DNA from: Sphingomonas sp. UNC305MFCol5.2
GTDB taxonomy: Bacteria > Pseudomonadota > Alphaproteobacteria > Sphingomonadales > Sphingomonadaceae
NCBI RefSeq assembly: GCF_000712135.1
Contig: NZ_JOOE01000001.1
Span: 310,001-374,000 of the forward strand
Length of the DNA: 64,000 nt
Direction of reading: 5' to 3'
Shown here in pieces: positions 1-7,864 of this stretch. The position numbers and the translations under genes were made by a program. The stretch's first letter is position 1. Each line of letters begins with the position of its first letter. Under the pieces are notes generated by a model. It ran no database searches. It was given only the letters and a program-made list of their open reading frames with translations, and was not told where the DNA came from.

Positions 1-616
1 GCTGGGAATGCCGCGAAGCCTCCGGGCTGGTCTTGCCCATGACGATGGCGATCCTGCAGCGCGGATCGCCGACCCCCGAGGACCACCATTTCCGCCCGTT
101 GATCACATAATGATCGCCGTCCCGCTCCATCCGCGTCTCGATGTTCGTCGCATCGGAGGAGGCGACCGCCGGCTCGGTCATCAGGAAGGCCGATCGGATA
201 TCCCCCTCCATCAGCGGTTTGAGCCACGCATCCTTCTGCGCGCGGGTGCCGTAGCGATGGAGCACTTCCATGTTGCCGGTGTCGGGCGCCGAACAATTGA
301 AGCATTCCGAGGCCCAGCCGAGCCGTCCCATCTCCTCTGCACACAAAGCATATTCGAGGTTGCTGAGCTGCGTGCCCTCGAAGGCGAAACTGTCGTCGAC
401 CTGGGGTCCGCCGGAATGCGGCGGCATGAAGAAATTCCACAGCCCGGCGGCCTTCGCCTTTTCCTTCATCTCCTCGATCACCGGGAGCACTTTCCACCGG
501 TCGCCCTCCTGCTGCTGCGCGCGATAATCGGCGTCGCGCGGGCGGATCTCGCCATCGATGAACGCCTTCACCCGATCGCGGAACCAGGTTTCCCGCTCGC
601 TCAGCGTGAAGTCCAT
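1..616 (-). CDS. Acyl-CoA dehydrogenase, N-terminal part (runs off the window)
   Basis: The gene reads leftward from an ATG at 616 and leaves the window at base 1, so only about 205 N-terminal residues are present. The start MDFTLSERETWFRDRVKAF is typical of acyl-CoA dehydrogenase N-terminal helical domains. Further in are the FAD-binding middle-domain hallmarks FLMTEPAVASSDATNIET (about residues 145-160) and YVINGRKWWSSGVGDPRC. A GGAGG ribosome binding site lies about 8 bases upstream of the ATG. The enzyme would catalyse FAD-dependent alpha,beta-dehydrogenation of an acyl-CoA in the cytoplasm. It is divergent from the tandem TetR gene at 760 and shares a 143-bp promoter region holding a near-palindrome at 659-674, so control by that regulator is plausible. 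Substrate chain length cannot be read from the sequence. Confidence 0.9.
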   Translation of the reverse strand, partial: MDFTLSERETWFRDRVKAFIDGEIRPRDADYRAQQQEGDRWKVLPVIEEMKEKAKAAGLWNFFMPPHSGGPQVDDSFAFEGTQLSNLEYALCAEEMGRLGWASECFNCSAPDTGNMEVLHRYGTRAQKDAWLKPLMEGDIRSAFLMTEPAVASSDATNIETRMERDGDHYVINGRKWWSSGVGDPRCRIAIVMGKTSPEASRHSQ

Positions 617-658
617 CGCAGCACCCTCCAGTTCGGTTATCCGCCCCTGCCTAGAGCG

Positions 659-674
659 TACCGCATATTCGGTA
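659..674. promoter_or_regulatory. Candidate TetR-type operator, site 1
   Basis: TACCGCATATTCGGTA is a near-perfect palindrome (two mismatched positions). It sits 42 bp upstream of the acyl-CoA dehydrogenase start (616, minus strand) and 85 bp upstream of the TetR start (760, plus strand). It aligns with sites at 7703-7718 and 9087-9102, both upstream of acyl-CoA genes. Being an operator is inference from symmetry and position. Confidence 0.45.
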
Positions 675-759
675 AAGGGGCCGAGCGTAGAGAAAAATCA
701 GGACACACATCTTCAAAAAACGCTTTGGCTGCGCCACGAAATCGCTAGACTGGATTGCA

Positions 760-1998
760 ATGAATGCACCCGGGAACATCGAGAGCGGCGGCGGCACCAA
801 GCGCTTCCAGGCGAAGCGTGATGCGATCCTCGCCGCGGCCGCCGACGCGATCAACGAGCAGAGCGCGAAGGGCATGACCTTCGCCGACGTCGCGCGACGC
901 GTCGGGCTCAACACGACTTCGGTCACCTATTACTTCAAGCGCAAGGAAGACCTCGCCGCAGCGGCCTTCGAGCAGACGCTCGAGCGGCTCGATGCGATGC
1001 TCGACGCCGCACTCGAGGCGCCGACGCCCGAAGCGCGGGTCGCGCGCTATCTCAACATCAACATGGAGCGGCTTGCCCGCATCCGCCGCGGCGAGGAGCG
1101 CGATTTCGCGATCCTCTCCGATCTGCGCGCGATGGAAGACCCGATGAAGGGCCAGCTCCTCACCGGCTGGCGCAACATCTTCCGCAAGACCCGCAGCCTC
1201 TGGGGCAATGGCGCGAGCCGGGCCGAGACCGACCTCCATGGCGCCCGCGCGCACGTGCTGCTCGAGAACACCTTCTGGCTCACTGCGTGGCTGCCGCGCT
1301 ACGAAGTCGACGAATATCCGCGCGTCGAGGCGCGGCTGATGGACGTGTTCCGATCGGGCATCGCCGCGCCCGGACAGGGCTGGGCGCCCGAACTGCTCGA
1401 CCTCGAGCATGACGAGCCCGAGCCGGGGCGCGAGGCCTTTCTGCTCGCCGCCACGCGGCTGATCAACGAACTCGGCTATCGCGGCGCCTCGGTGCAGCGC
1501 ATCGCCTCCGAGCTCAACGTCACCAAGGGCAGCTTCTACCACCATCTCGATGCCAAGGACGAGCTGGTCATCGCCTGCTACAAGCGCAGCTTCGACATCA
1601 TCGCCGACGCCCAGCGCCTCGCGGAGAGCCACGAAGGCAGCCATTGGGAACGGCTCGAGAGCACCGTCGCGACCTTGCTCGATTATCAATTCTCCGAGCG
1701 CGGTCCGTTGCTCCGCACCACCGCGCTGTCGGGCCTCCCACCGCGCGTGCGCACCACGATGATCGATCGTTCGAACCGCATCGCCCGCCGCTTCGCAGGC
1801 ATGCTGTCGGACGGCATCGCCGAAGGCTCGATCCGCGCGATCGACCCGCTCGTCGCGTCGCAGGCGCTGATGGCGCTCCAGAACGCCGCCTTCGACATGC
1901 GCAAATGGGCGAGCACGATGCCGCGGGAAAAGGCCGTGGCATTCTATGCCTCGACGCTTGCTTACGGCCTGTTCGACGATCGGGTGCTCAAGGACTGA
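760..1998 (+). CDS. Tandem-domain TetR family transcriptional regulator
   Basis: This 412-residue protein is about twice the usual TetR length. It contains two separate TetR-type helix-turn-helix segments: one near residues 15-65 (MTFADVARRVGLNTTSVTYY) and one near 225-275 (ASVQRIASELNVTKGSFYHH). Each is followed by a helical region that could act as a ligand or dimer domain. A fused tandem protein could bind a palindromic operator as an intramolecular pseudo-dimer. The neighbours (acyl-CoA dehydrogenases, acyl-CoA ligase, thioesterase, TonB receptor) suggest an acyl-CoA-responsive repressor of a catabolic regulon. Three similar 16-bp sites upstream of those genes are candidate targets. Family membership is clear; ligand and targets are inferred. 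Confidence 0.9.
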   Translation: MNAPGNIESGGGTKRFQAKRDAILAAAADAINEQSAKGMTFADVARRVGLNTTSVTYYFKRKEDLAAAAFEQTLERLDAMLDAALEAPTPEARVARYLNINMERLARIRRGEERDFAILSDLRAMEDPMKGQLLTGWRNIFRKTRSLWGNGASRAETDLHGARAHVLLENTFWLTAWLPRYEVDEYPRVEARLMDVFRSGIAAPGQGWAPELLDLEHDEPEPGREAFLLAATRLINELGYRGASVQRIASELNVTKGSFYHHLDAKDELVIACYKRSFDIIADAQRLAESHEGSHWERLESTVATLLDYQFSERGPLLRTTALSGLPPRVRTTMIDRSNRIARRFAGMLSDGIAEGSIRAIDPLVASQALMALQNAAFDMRKWASTMPREKAVAFYASTLAYGLFDDRVLKD

Positions 1999-2031
1999 CG
2001 CCGGCAGCTTTCGCCGCCAGGGTGAAGAAGA

Positions 2032-2052
2032 GGGAGCGGACCGGCCGCTCCC
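2032..2052 (-). terminator. Hairpin between convergent TetR and TonB-receptor genes
   Basis: GGGAGCGG and CCGCTCCC form a perfect 8-bp stem with a 5-base loop. Read on the minus strand it is followed by a T-rich TCTTCTTC, so it probably ends the TonB-receptor transcript and may act on both strands. Confidence 0.55.
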
Positions 2053-2062
2053 CCGCACGCGT

Positions 2063-4798
2063 TCAGAAGCGCGAACGCACCGTCACGCCATAAGTCCGCG
2101 GTTCGGCCAGGAAGGCCGAGAAGATCTGCCGGCCGCCCGGATATTGCGGATCGGTGAAGGGCGCGCCGACCGAGCCTTCCTGGAACGGCGAGTTGAACCC
2201 GACCTGGGTGTAGTTCTCGTTGAAGATATTCTGCCCCCAGAATTCGAGCGCCCAGCGCTGATCCTTGCCCCGGATGCCGATGCGGGCATTGAAGACCGCA
2301 TAGCTGTCCTGCTCCTTCTGCGGGAACAGGTCCGAGCCGGTATTGTAGTCGTCGGTCAGGCGGCTGTCGAAATAGAGCAGGCCGCTCAGCCCCGAACTGC
2401 CGATGTCCGGCGTCCACGCGAACGACGCGGTCGCGACGATCTCGGGAGCGTTCGACAGATTGTCGCCCGGCAATTTCCGGAGCGCCTGATCGAGCGGCGC
2501 GCCGGCGGCGGTGCCGACGAGCTGGTCGCGATATTTCGTCTCCGAATAGGTCAGGCCCAGCCCCACGCGGATGTCGCGATGCGGCACCAGCGAGGCCTCG
2601 AGTTCGACGCCCTGTGAGCGCACGCCATAAGTGACGTTGTCCGCGGCACACGATCCGGTGGTGCCGGCGGCGGCATTGTAGTTGCTTGCGGTCGGGAATT
2701 TGCTCTGGTCGCGATCGCCGCCGTTCAGATTGTCGCTGCAGCCATTGACGTTCTGGACGAGGAAGACCGTGCCGTTGAACGTGTTGAGCTGGAAGTTTTT
2801 GAACTCCTGGCGGAACGCGGCGATGTTCAGGCTGAACGGACCGGTCGAATATTTTAGGCCGATCTCGAAGGCGTTGACGGTCTCCGGATCGAACTGGAGA
2901 TTGTGCACCAGCGCCTGTGCGCCCGCCTGCCCGCCGAAGGGCAGGATCGGCACCTTGAGCGCCGAGCGGTCGAGGTTGAAGCCGCCCGCTTTGTAGCCGC
3001 GCGAATAGCTGCCGTAGAGCAGCAGATCCTCGGTCGCCTTGTACGAGATCACCGCAGTGCCGGTGAATTCGTCTTCCTTGCGCTCGTCGTTGATCGAGAC
3101 GCCGTTGAGCTCGGAAGTGGAATTGCCCTGGCACGAAAGGCCGAGGATGCCGTCGACCACCGCGGTCAGCGCCGCGTTCGCGCGCAAGGCGAGGATCGAT
3201 GCCTGGTTCTGCGCGCAGGCGACATTGTCGTTGCCGAAGGTCGCGTCGAACTTCTTGCGCTCATTGGTGTAGCGAAGGCCCAAAGTCAGATCCAAGCCCT
3301 TGGCGACATGGACGATATTGTGCGTGAACAGCGCCCAGTTTCGGCTGTTCTGGTTATAGACGTCGAGCGTCGAACCGCGATTGTTGATCCCGTCGAGCCG
3401 GTCGATCGCCGCATAGATCAGCGGCGACGCGGCGCCGAATGCCGCCGGACGCGCCGCGAGGCACCCCGCCGAGGTCGGCGAATAGAGCCCCGCCAGACCG
3501 CCGCCCGAGATCAGGCGACACGTCGCGAAGCGGCCATATTGATTGCCGAAGCGGAGGTTGTCGGTGACCTCGAGATCCTCGTTGGCGTAATAGCCGCCGA
3601 TCAGCCAGTCGAGCTTCTCGTTGAACGCGGTGCCCTGGAGCCGCAATTCCTGGCTGAAGGTCTTGAAGCTGCGTGCGGAATTGCCGTCCGCGGCGCGATA
3701 GAGGATGTCGACATAGCTATAGTCGGTGTCGGATCCCTGATCGCTCGAATAGTCGCGATAGCCGGTGATCGAAGTCAGCTTTGCGCCGCCGAGATTCCAG
3801 TCGATCTGCAGCGATGCGCCCCAGTCCTCCGTCGTGCCCTTGTAGCTGCGGCCGGGGGTCACGTAGATGTCGCGGCTATAGCCTTCGGTGAACGCCGCCG
3901 CGGGCTGCCCCAACGCGCCCAGCACCCGGATGATGCTGTTCTGCGCCGGATCGTTGAGCCCGCCGATATATGGGTTCATGCTGCGATTGACATAGGTTGC
4001 GGCGCAGCATTCCTCGTCGCGCTTGGTATAGTCGCCGATCAGCCGGATCGAAAGATCGCTCGACGGCTCGAACATCAGTTGCCCGCGCACGAAAAAGCGG
4101 TTGCGATCGTTGATGTCGCGATCGTTGACGACATCGTGATAGAAACCGTCGCGCTTCACGTAGACGCCGTCCACGCGCGCGGCGAGCGTGTCGCCCAGCG
4201 GCGTGTTGAGATAGCCCGAGAGGCGGATCTGATCGTAATTGCCGTAGGTGGCTTCGGCACCCGCCGAGAAGGTCGGCGCAGGCGCCTTGCTGAAGATGTG
4301 GATCAGGCCCGCCGACGCGTTGCGGCCGCCCAAAGTGCCCTGGGGCCCGCGCAGCACTTCGATCCGGTCGATCTCGCCCAATTCGTTGAGGCCAATGCCC
4401 GAACGCGAGCGATAGACGCCGTCGATGAACACCGCGACCGAGCTTTCGAGGCCGGGATTGTCGCCGACGGTGCCGATGCCGCGGATACGCGCCGAACCAT
4501 TGGCCTCGCTGCCGGTCGAGGAGACGAGCAGCGACGGCGCCACCTGGTTCAATTGGCGAATGTCGTTCGCGCCCGATTGCTGGAGCGTCTCGGCGCTGAT
4601 CGCCGAGACCGCGAGCGGCACGTCGGCGAGCACCTGCGCGCGGCCCTGCGCCGTCACGACGATCTCGTTCGCATCATAACCGCCGCTCTGCTGGTCGGCC
4701 TCGGTCGTGGTGTCCTGGGTATCTTGTGCGTAAGCGGGCACTGCGAGCGCCACGATCATGGCCGGAACCGCACAGGCCGACATAAGGCGTAACCGCAT
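2063..4798 (-). CDS. TonB-dependent outer-membrane receptor
   Basis: The product is a 911-residue outer-membrane active transporter. It begins with a signal peptide (MRLRLMSACAVPAMIVALAV, cleaved near AYAQ). A TonB-box-like EIVVTAQ and a plug domain follow (VPLAVSAISAETLQQSGAND, VLRGPQGTLGGRNASAG), then a long beta-barrel ending in aromatic Phe (TVRSRF). Three consecutive ATGs lie at 4804, 4801 and 4798. The GGGAG ribosome site is 8 bases from the last and only 2 from the first, so 4798 is preferred. It is convergent with the tandem TetR gene and near acyl-CoA catabolic genes, suggesting uptake of a hydrophobic or large carbon source rather than iron. The substrate is not determinable. Confidence 0.95.
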   Translation of the reverse strand: MRLRLMSACAVPAMIVALAVPAYAQDTQDTTTEADQQSGGYDANEIVVTAQGRAQVLADVPLAVSAISAETLQQSGANDIRQLNQVAPSLLVSSTGSEANGSARIRGIGTVGDNPGLESSVAVFIDGVYRSRSGIGLNELGEIDRIEVLRGPQGTLGGRNASAGLIHIFSKAPAPTFSAGAEATYGNYDQIRLSGYLNTPLGDTLAARVDGVYVKRDGFYHDVVNDRDINDRNRFFVRGQLMFEPSSDLSIRLIGDYTKRDEECCAATYVNRSMNPYIGGLNDPAQNSIIRVLGALGQPAAAFTEGYSRDIYVTPGRSYKGTTEDWGASLQIDWNLGGAKLTSITGYRDYSSDQGSDTDYSYVDILYRAADGNSARSFKTFSQELRLQGTAFNEKLDWLIGGYYANEDLEVTDNLRFGNQYGRFATCRLISGGGLAGLYSPTSAGCLAARPAAFGAASPLIYAAIDRLDGINNRGSTLDVYNQNSRNWALFTHNIVHVAKGLDLTLGLRYTNERKKFDATFGNDNVACAQNQASILALRANAALTAVVDGILGLSCQGNSTSELNGVSINDERKEDEFTGTAVISYKATEDLLLYGSYSRGYKAGGFNLDRSALKVPILPFGGQAGAQALVHNLQFDPETVNAFEIGLKYSTGPFSLNIAAFRQEFKNFQLNTFNGTVFLVQNVNGCSDNLNGGDRDQSKFPTASNYNAAAGTTGSCAADNVTYGVRSQGVELEASLVPHRDIRVGLGLTYSETKYRDQLVGTAAGAPLDQALRKLPGDNLSNAPEIVATASFAWTPDIGSSGLSGLLYFDSRLTDDYNTGSDLFPQKEQDSYAVFNARIGIRGKDQRWALEFWGQNIFNENYTQVGFNSPFQEGSVGAPFTDPQYPGGRQIFSAFLAEPRTYGVTVRSRF

Positions 4799-5254
4799 CA
4801 TCATCTCTCCCACCACGGGCCGGAACACTTTGCGGTTCCATACCCTACCCTCGAAATACAGCCTTTTCCCCAGAGGCCGTCAAGCATAACAAAAGTTGCA
4901 AAGCGGGACTGGCTCTCAGGTGTTGCCCGATTGCACCAGTCGGGAGGCAGGCGCGCTACAGTAGGCCAGCTTTCAGAAAGCAGGCGTGCAAGACGCTTGA
5001 GCGTGCCGCAGCAACCTCTCCCGTTCGTTTCGAGCGAAACCGAAAGTGAGGCGAAGAGTGTCGGACTCATGTCAAAGCGCGTCACCCCCGCGAAAGCGGG
5101 GGCCCATCTCCAGCATTATCCACAATCGCGCCGGTGCATTTTGCCGCTCGCTCGGGAGATGGGTCCCCGCTTTCGCGGGGATGACGAAGAGAGGCTCAGC
5201 CCTTAGTCAACTCAACAGGTTTAATGGGCTCGCAGCCCAGAAACCTGCGGCCGA
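4799..5254. other. 456-bp intergenic region between TonB receptor and acyl-CoA dehydrogenase
   Basis: No convincing gene is seen. The left part is the TonB-receptor upstream region and includes an inverted repeat GGAAC-N8-GTTCC at 4822-4839, possibly regulatory. The right part holds a paired-hairpin repeat at 5081-5185. Short open frames here translate repeat sequence and lack ribosome sites. Confidence 0.7.
5081..5185. repeat. REP-like paired inverted repeat (CCCCGCGAAAGCGGGG type)
   Basis: Two roughly 30-bp arms, GTCACCCCCGCGAAAGCGGG at 5081-5100 and its near-complement ending at 5185, flank a 43-bp middle. Each arm also folds on itself (CCCCGC GAAA GCGGGG). The element is intergenic downstream of the acyl-CoA dehydrogenase gene at 5255. 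Similar elements with different arm sequences recur through the window. Confidence 0.85.
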
Positions 5255-6325
5255 TCAATAACCGCCCAGCCGCGCAAACCGGTCACGATGCCAGGCGGCG
5301 TTGCCCCACATCGCCTCGAGCACGCGCGCGCGCTTGAGATAGAAGCCCGCGTCGTGCTCGTCGGTCATGCCGATGCCGCCATGGAGCTGGACCATCTCGC
5401 GGCTGACGAGATGCAGCGTCTCCCCCGCCACCGCCTTGGCGAGGCTGACTTCCTGACTGACATCGGCCCGGCCGGAATCGATCGCCTCCAGCGCGCCTTC
5501 CACCGCCGATCGCATCAGCTCGAGCTCGGTGAACATCTTCGCCATGCGGTGCTGGAGCGCCTGGAACGAGGCGAGCACTTGCCCGAACTGGACGCGCGTC
5601 TTGAGATAGTCGTTGGTCTGCGCGAATGCCGCCTCGGCCATGCCGAGCATTTCCGCGCATAGCGCCGCCGCGGCGCGGTCGGTGACCTGGGTGAGCAGAT
5701 CCGTCCCGCCTTCCAGCTTTTCGGCCGGCGCGCCGTCGAACCGGATTTCGGCATGACTGCGTGAATCGGTGAGCTTGCGCGGACTGCGGGTGACTCCCTC
5801 TTCGCCCGAGACCAGATACAGCCCGTCCATGGCGGCCACGACGAACAATTGCGCGCTGTCGCCCTCGGCGACGAACTGCTTGATGCCGGTGAGCTTGCCG
5901 CCCTCGACCCGCGCTTCGATGCGCTCGGGCGCAAATCGCGGCGCTTCGTCCACCGCCAGCGCGGCGACGAGCTCGCCCGCGGCGATCCGCGGCAGCCATT
6001 CGGCCTGCTGCGCCTCCGAGCCGCCGAGGATCAGCGCGCTCGTCGCCGCGGCGGTTGCGGCGAGTGGCGTCGCGGCGAGGTTGCGGCCGAGCTGCTCGAG
6101 CACGAGACCCAGCGACAGATAGCCCATTCCCGCGCCGCCATGTGCCTCGGGAATCAATATCCCGGCCCAGCCCATCTCGGCCTGCGCGCGCCATGCTTCG
6201 ACGTCGTAGAATTCCGCCGGCGCCGCATCGCGCATCTTGCGGAAGGCGGTGACGGGCGATTCATTGTCCGCCCATTCGCGCGCCATGTCGCGCAGCATCG
6301 TCTGTTCTTCGGTCAGTACGGCCAT
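5255..6325 (-). CDS. Acyl-CoA dehydrogenase, small-subunit type
   Basis: This 356-residue acyl-CoA dehydrogenase starts MAVLTEEQTMLRDMAREWAD. The ATG at 6325 is preceded by GGGGAG; an upstream TTG extension would translate a repeat arm and is rejected. The C-terminal signature LHGGIGMTDEHDAGFYLKRA is typical of the family. The middle domain is diverged compared with the partner gene at 6455. Sphingomonads often encode adjacent pairs of this kind, annotated as pimeloyl-CoA dehydrogenase small and large subunits, and heteromeric enzymes are known for bulky acyl-CoA substrates. The two genes are co-directional, with a REP-like element between them. Role: FAD-dependent acyl-CoA oxidation. The heteromeric assignment is inference. 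Confidence 0.88.
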   Translation of the reverse strand: MAVLTEEQTMLRDMAREWADNESPVTAFRKMRDAAPAEFYDVEAWRAQAEMGWAGILIPEAHGGAGMGYLSLGLVLEQLGRNLAATPLAATAAATSALILGGSEAQQAEWLPRIAAGELVAALAVDEAPRFAPERIEARVEGGKLTGIKQFVAEGDSAQLFVVAAMDGLYLVSGEEGVTRSPRKLTDSRSHAEIRFDGAPAEKLEGGTDLLTQVTDRAAAALCAEMLGMAEAAFAQTNDYLKTRVQFGQVLASFQALQHRMAKMFTELELMRSAVEGALEAIDSGRADVSQEVSLAKAVAGETLHLVSREMVQLHGGIGMTDEHDAGFYLKRARVLEAMWGNAAWHRDRFARLGGY

Positions 6326-6338
6326 AAACTCCCCTTCT

Positions 6339-6445
6339 CCCTCTCCCGCTTGCGGGAGAGGGCCGGGGTGAGGGTTCAGCGCAATGCACGCCCGGCCCTT
6401 CCCCGACTCACCCTCACCCAACCCTCTCCCGCAAGCGGGAGAGGG
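6339..6445. repeat. REP-like paired inverted repeat (CTCCCGC-TT-GCGGGAG type)
   Basis: Two 24-bp hairpin units, 6339-6362 and 6422-6445, are each palindromic (stem CCCTCTCCCGC) and mutually complementary. GGTGAGGGTT and CTCACCC extensions lie inside. The element sits between the two acyl-CoA dehydrogenase genes, just before the second ribosome site. The same family recurs at 49351-49485. Confidence 0.88.
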
Positions 6446-6454
6446 TTTTCCTAT

Positions 6455-7678
6455 TCACTGATGATCCAGCATCCCCAGGATGCGCTTGGCGATCACGTTG
6501 TTCTGGATTTCGCTCGACCCGCCATAGATCGACACTGCCTTGCCGAAGAGCCAGGCGCGCACGTCCTTGAGCGCATCCTCTTCGAACCCATCACCTTCCC
6601 AGCCGAGCCCGGCGAGTCCGCGGATTTCGATCAGCAGCTCGGAGCGTTCCTGCATGATCCGCGCCCCGACGTTCTTCATGATCGAGGTAGCGGCCGAGGG
6701 TCCCTGGTTCGATTTCGCCTCCGAGGCGGCGCGCCGCAGCGTCAGCATGAAGGCGCGCAGGTCCATTTCGTGCCGGACGATCCGGGTGCGCAGATCGGCA
6801 TCGGCGATCCGCCCCTGCTCGTCCACGCCGACATGTTTCTTGGCGAGCTGCCCCAGCGGCGCGCCGGCGAACATCCGTCCCGCCGCCGAGCCGCCGCCCG
6901 ACAGGCTCGAACGCTCGTGCTGGAGCAGCCTCTTGCCGATCGTCCAGCCTTGACCTTCCTCGCCGACGCGATTGGCCTTCGGCACCTTCACATCGGTGAA
7001 GAAGGTCTCGCAGAACGGCGACGATCCCGAGATCAGGCGGATCGGCTTCACCTCGACGCCCGGCGTGTCCATGTCGCAGAGCAGGAAGGTGATGCCCTCA
7101 TGCTTCTTCGTCTTGTCCGTCCGGACGAGCATGAAGCATTTGTCGGCCCATTGCCCGCCGCTGGTCCAGGTCTTCTGGCCGTTGACGACATAATGGTCGC
7201 CCCGATCCTCGGCGAAGCATTGGAGCGAGGCGAGGTCCGATCCCGCGCCCGGCTCCGAATAGCCCTGGCACCAGCGCACCGTGCCCTTGGCGATCGGCGG
7301 GATATGCTCGCGTTTCTGCGCCTCGCTGCCATATTCGAGCAAGGTCGGCCCGAACATCATCACGCCCATCCCGCCGATCGGATTCCACGCACCGATCCGG
7401 GCCATTTCCTCCTGCAGCACGTGCGCCTCGGCACGGCTCAGCCCGCCGCCGCCATATTCGCTGGGCCAGGTCGGCACGCCCCAACCCTTCTCGCCCATCG
7501 CCTGCTGCCAGGCGTCTTCCTCGGGCGAATTCGCGTGCGGCCCCTCGACCGCCGACATCGCATTGTCCTTGCCCTTGAGCGAAGGCGGGAAATGCGCCGC
7601 CAGCCATGCGCGGACTTGCGCGCGGAATGCGTCGAGCGAATCCGCCGGCGCGTCGATCTCGGGTGCGGTCGCCATCAT
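6455..7678 (-). CDS. Acyl-CoA dehydrogenase, large-subunit type
   Basis: This is a 407-residue acyl-CoA dehydrogenase. FAD and substrate-binding hallmarks are CQGYSEPGAGSDLASLQC and YVVNGQKTWTSGGQWADKCF. The C terminus is SIYGGSSEIQNNVIAKRILG, a classical family signature. The start is one of two adjacent ATGs (7678 or 7675) after GGGAGAGG. It is upstream of, and probably transcribed with, the smaller dehydrogenase at 5255, suggesting a heteromeric enzyme. A 16-bp site similar to the one upstream of the tandem TetR gene lies 24 bp upstream (7703-7718). The substrate is unknown; the neighbouring CoA ligase and thioesterase suggest a carboxylic acid catabolic route. Confidence 0.93.
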   Translation of the reverse strand: MMATAPEIDAPADSLDAFRAQVRAWLAAHFPPSLKGKDNAMSAVEGPHANSPEEDAWQQAMGEKGWGVPTWPSEYGGGGLSRAEAHVLQEEMARIGAWNPIGGMGVMMFGPTLLEYGSEAQKREHIPPIAKGTVRWCQGYSEPGAGSDLASLQCFAEDRGDHYVVNGQKTWTSGGQWADKCFMLVRTDKTKKHEGITFLLCDMDTPGVEVKPIRLISGSSPFCETFFTDVKVPKANRVGEEGQGWTIGKRLLQHERSSLSGGGSAAGRMFAGAPLGQLAKKHVGVDEQGRIADADLRTRIVRHEMDLRAFMLTLRRAASEAKSNQGPSAATSIMKNVGARIMQERSELLIEIRGLAGLGWEGDGFEEDALKDVRAWLFGKAVSIYGGSSEIQNNVIAKRILGMLDHQ

Positions 7679-7702
7679 CCTCTCCCTACCGTACTCGGCT
7701 CG

Positions 7703-7718
7703 ATTCGAAACTGCGGTA
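7703..7718. promoter_or_regulatory. Candidate TetR-type operator, site 2
   Basis: ATTCGAAACTGCGGTA lies 24 bp upstream of the acyl-CoA dehydrogenase start at 7678. Its reverse complement TACCGCAGTTTCGAAT aligns with site 1 (TACCGCATATTCGGTA) at 11 of 16 positions and with site 3 at 11 of 16. The function is inferred. Confidence 0.45.
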
Positions 7719-7719
7719 T

Positions 7720-7803
7720 GGTGACGCCCGCGTCAAGCGGGCTTCGCGACAAAGGGCGGGCAGACCCATTGCCGGCACCGAGGCACAAGGCCGGGGTGAC
7801 GCG
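7720..7803. repeat. Degenerate REP-like repeat
   Basis: A GTGACGCCCGC / GCGGGC hairpin at the left and GGCACAAGGCCGGGGTGACG at the right resemble the arms of the element at 43405-43512. The pairing is imperfect, so this is probably a decayed or mosaic copy. Confidence 0.55.
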
Positions 7804-7864
7804 TAGATAGGCCTTTGACGTACCCCTATTGTTCCGCCAAAAGAGGCGCGAAAAGGGGAAGCCG

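Noticed and set aside
4822..4839. GGAAC-N8-GTTCC inverted repeat upstream of the first TonB receptor, considered as a fourth TetR operator or an EcfG-type promoter
   Set aside because: It does not align well with the three sites near acyl-CoA genes and has no matching -10 at the EcfG spacing.
4931..5206. A 91-codon frame containing RVTPAKAGAHLQ
   Set aside because: This is the translation of a REP-like arm, a recurrent false ORF in sphingomonad intergenic DNA, with no ribosome site.
2903..7810. Long plus-strand frames opposite the TonB receptor and acyl-CoA dehydrogenases (629 and 653 codons)
   Set aside because: Their translations are low-complexity Arg/Ala/Glu-rich and mirror the real minus-strand genes.
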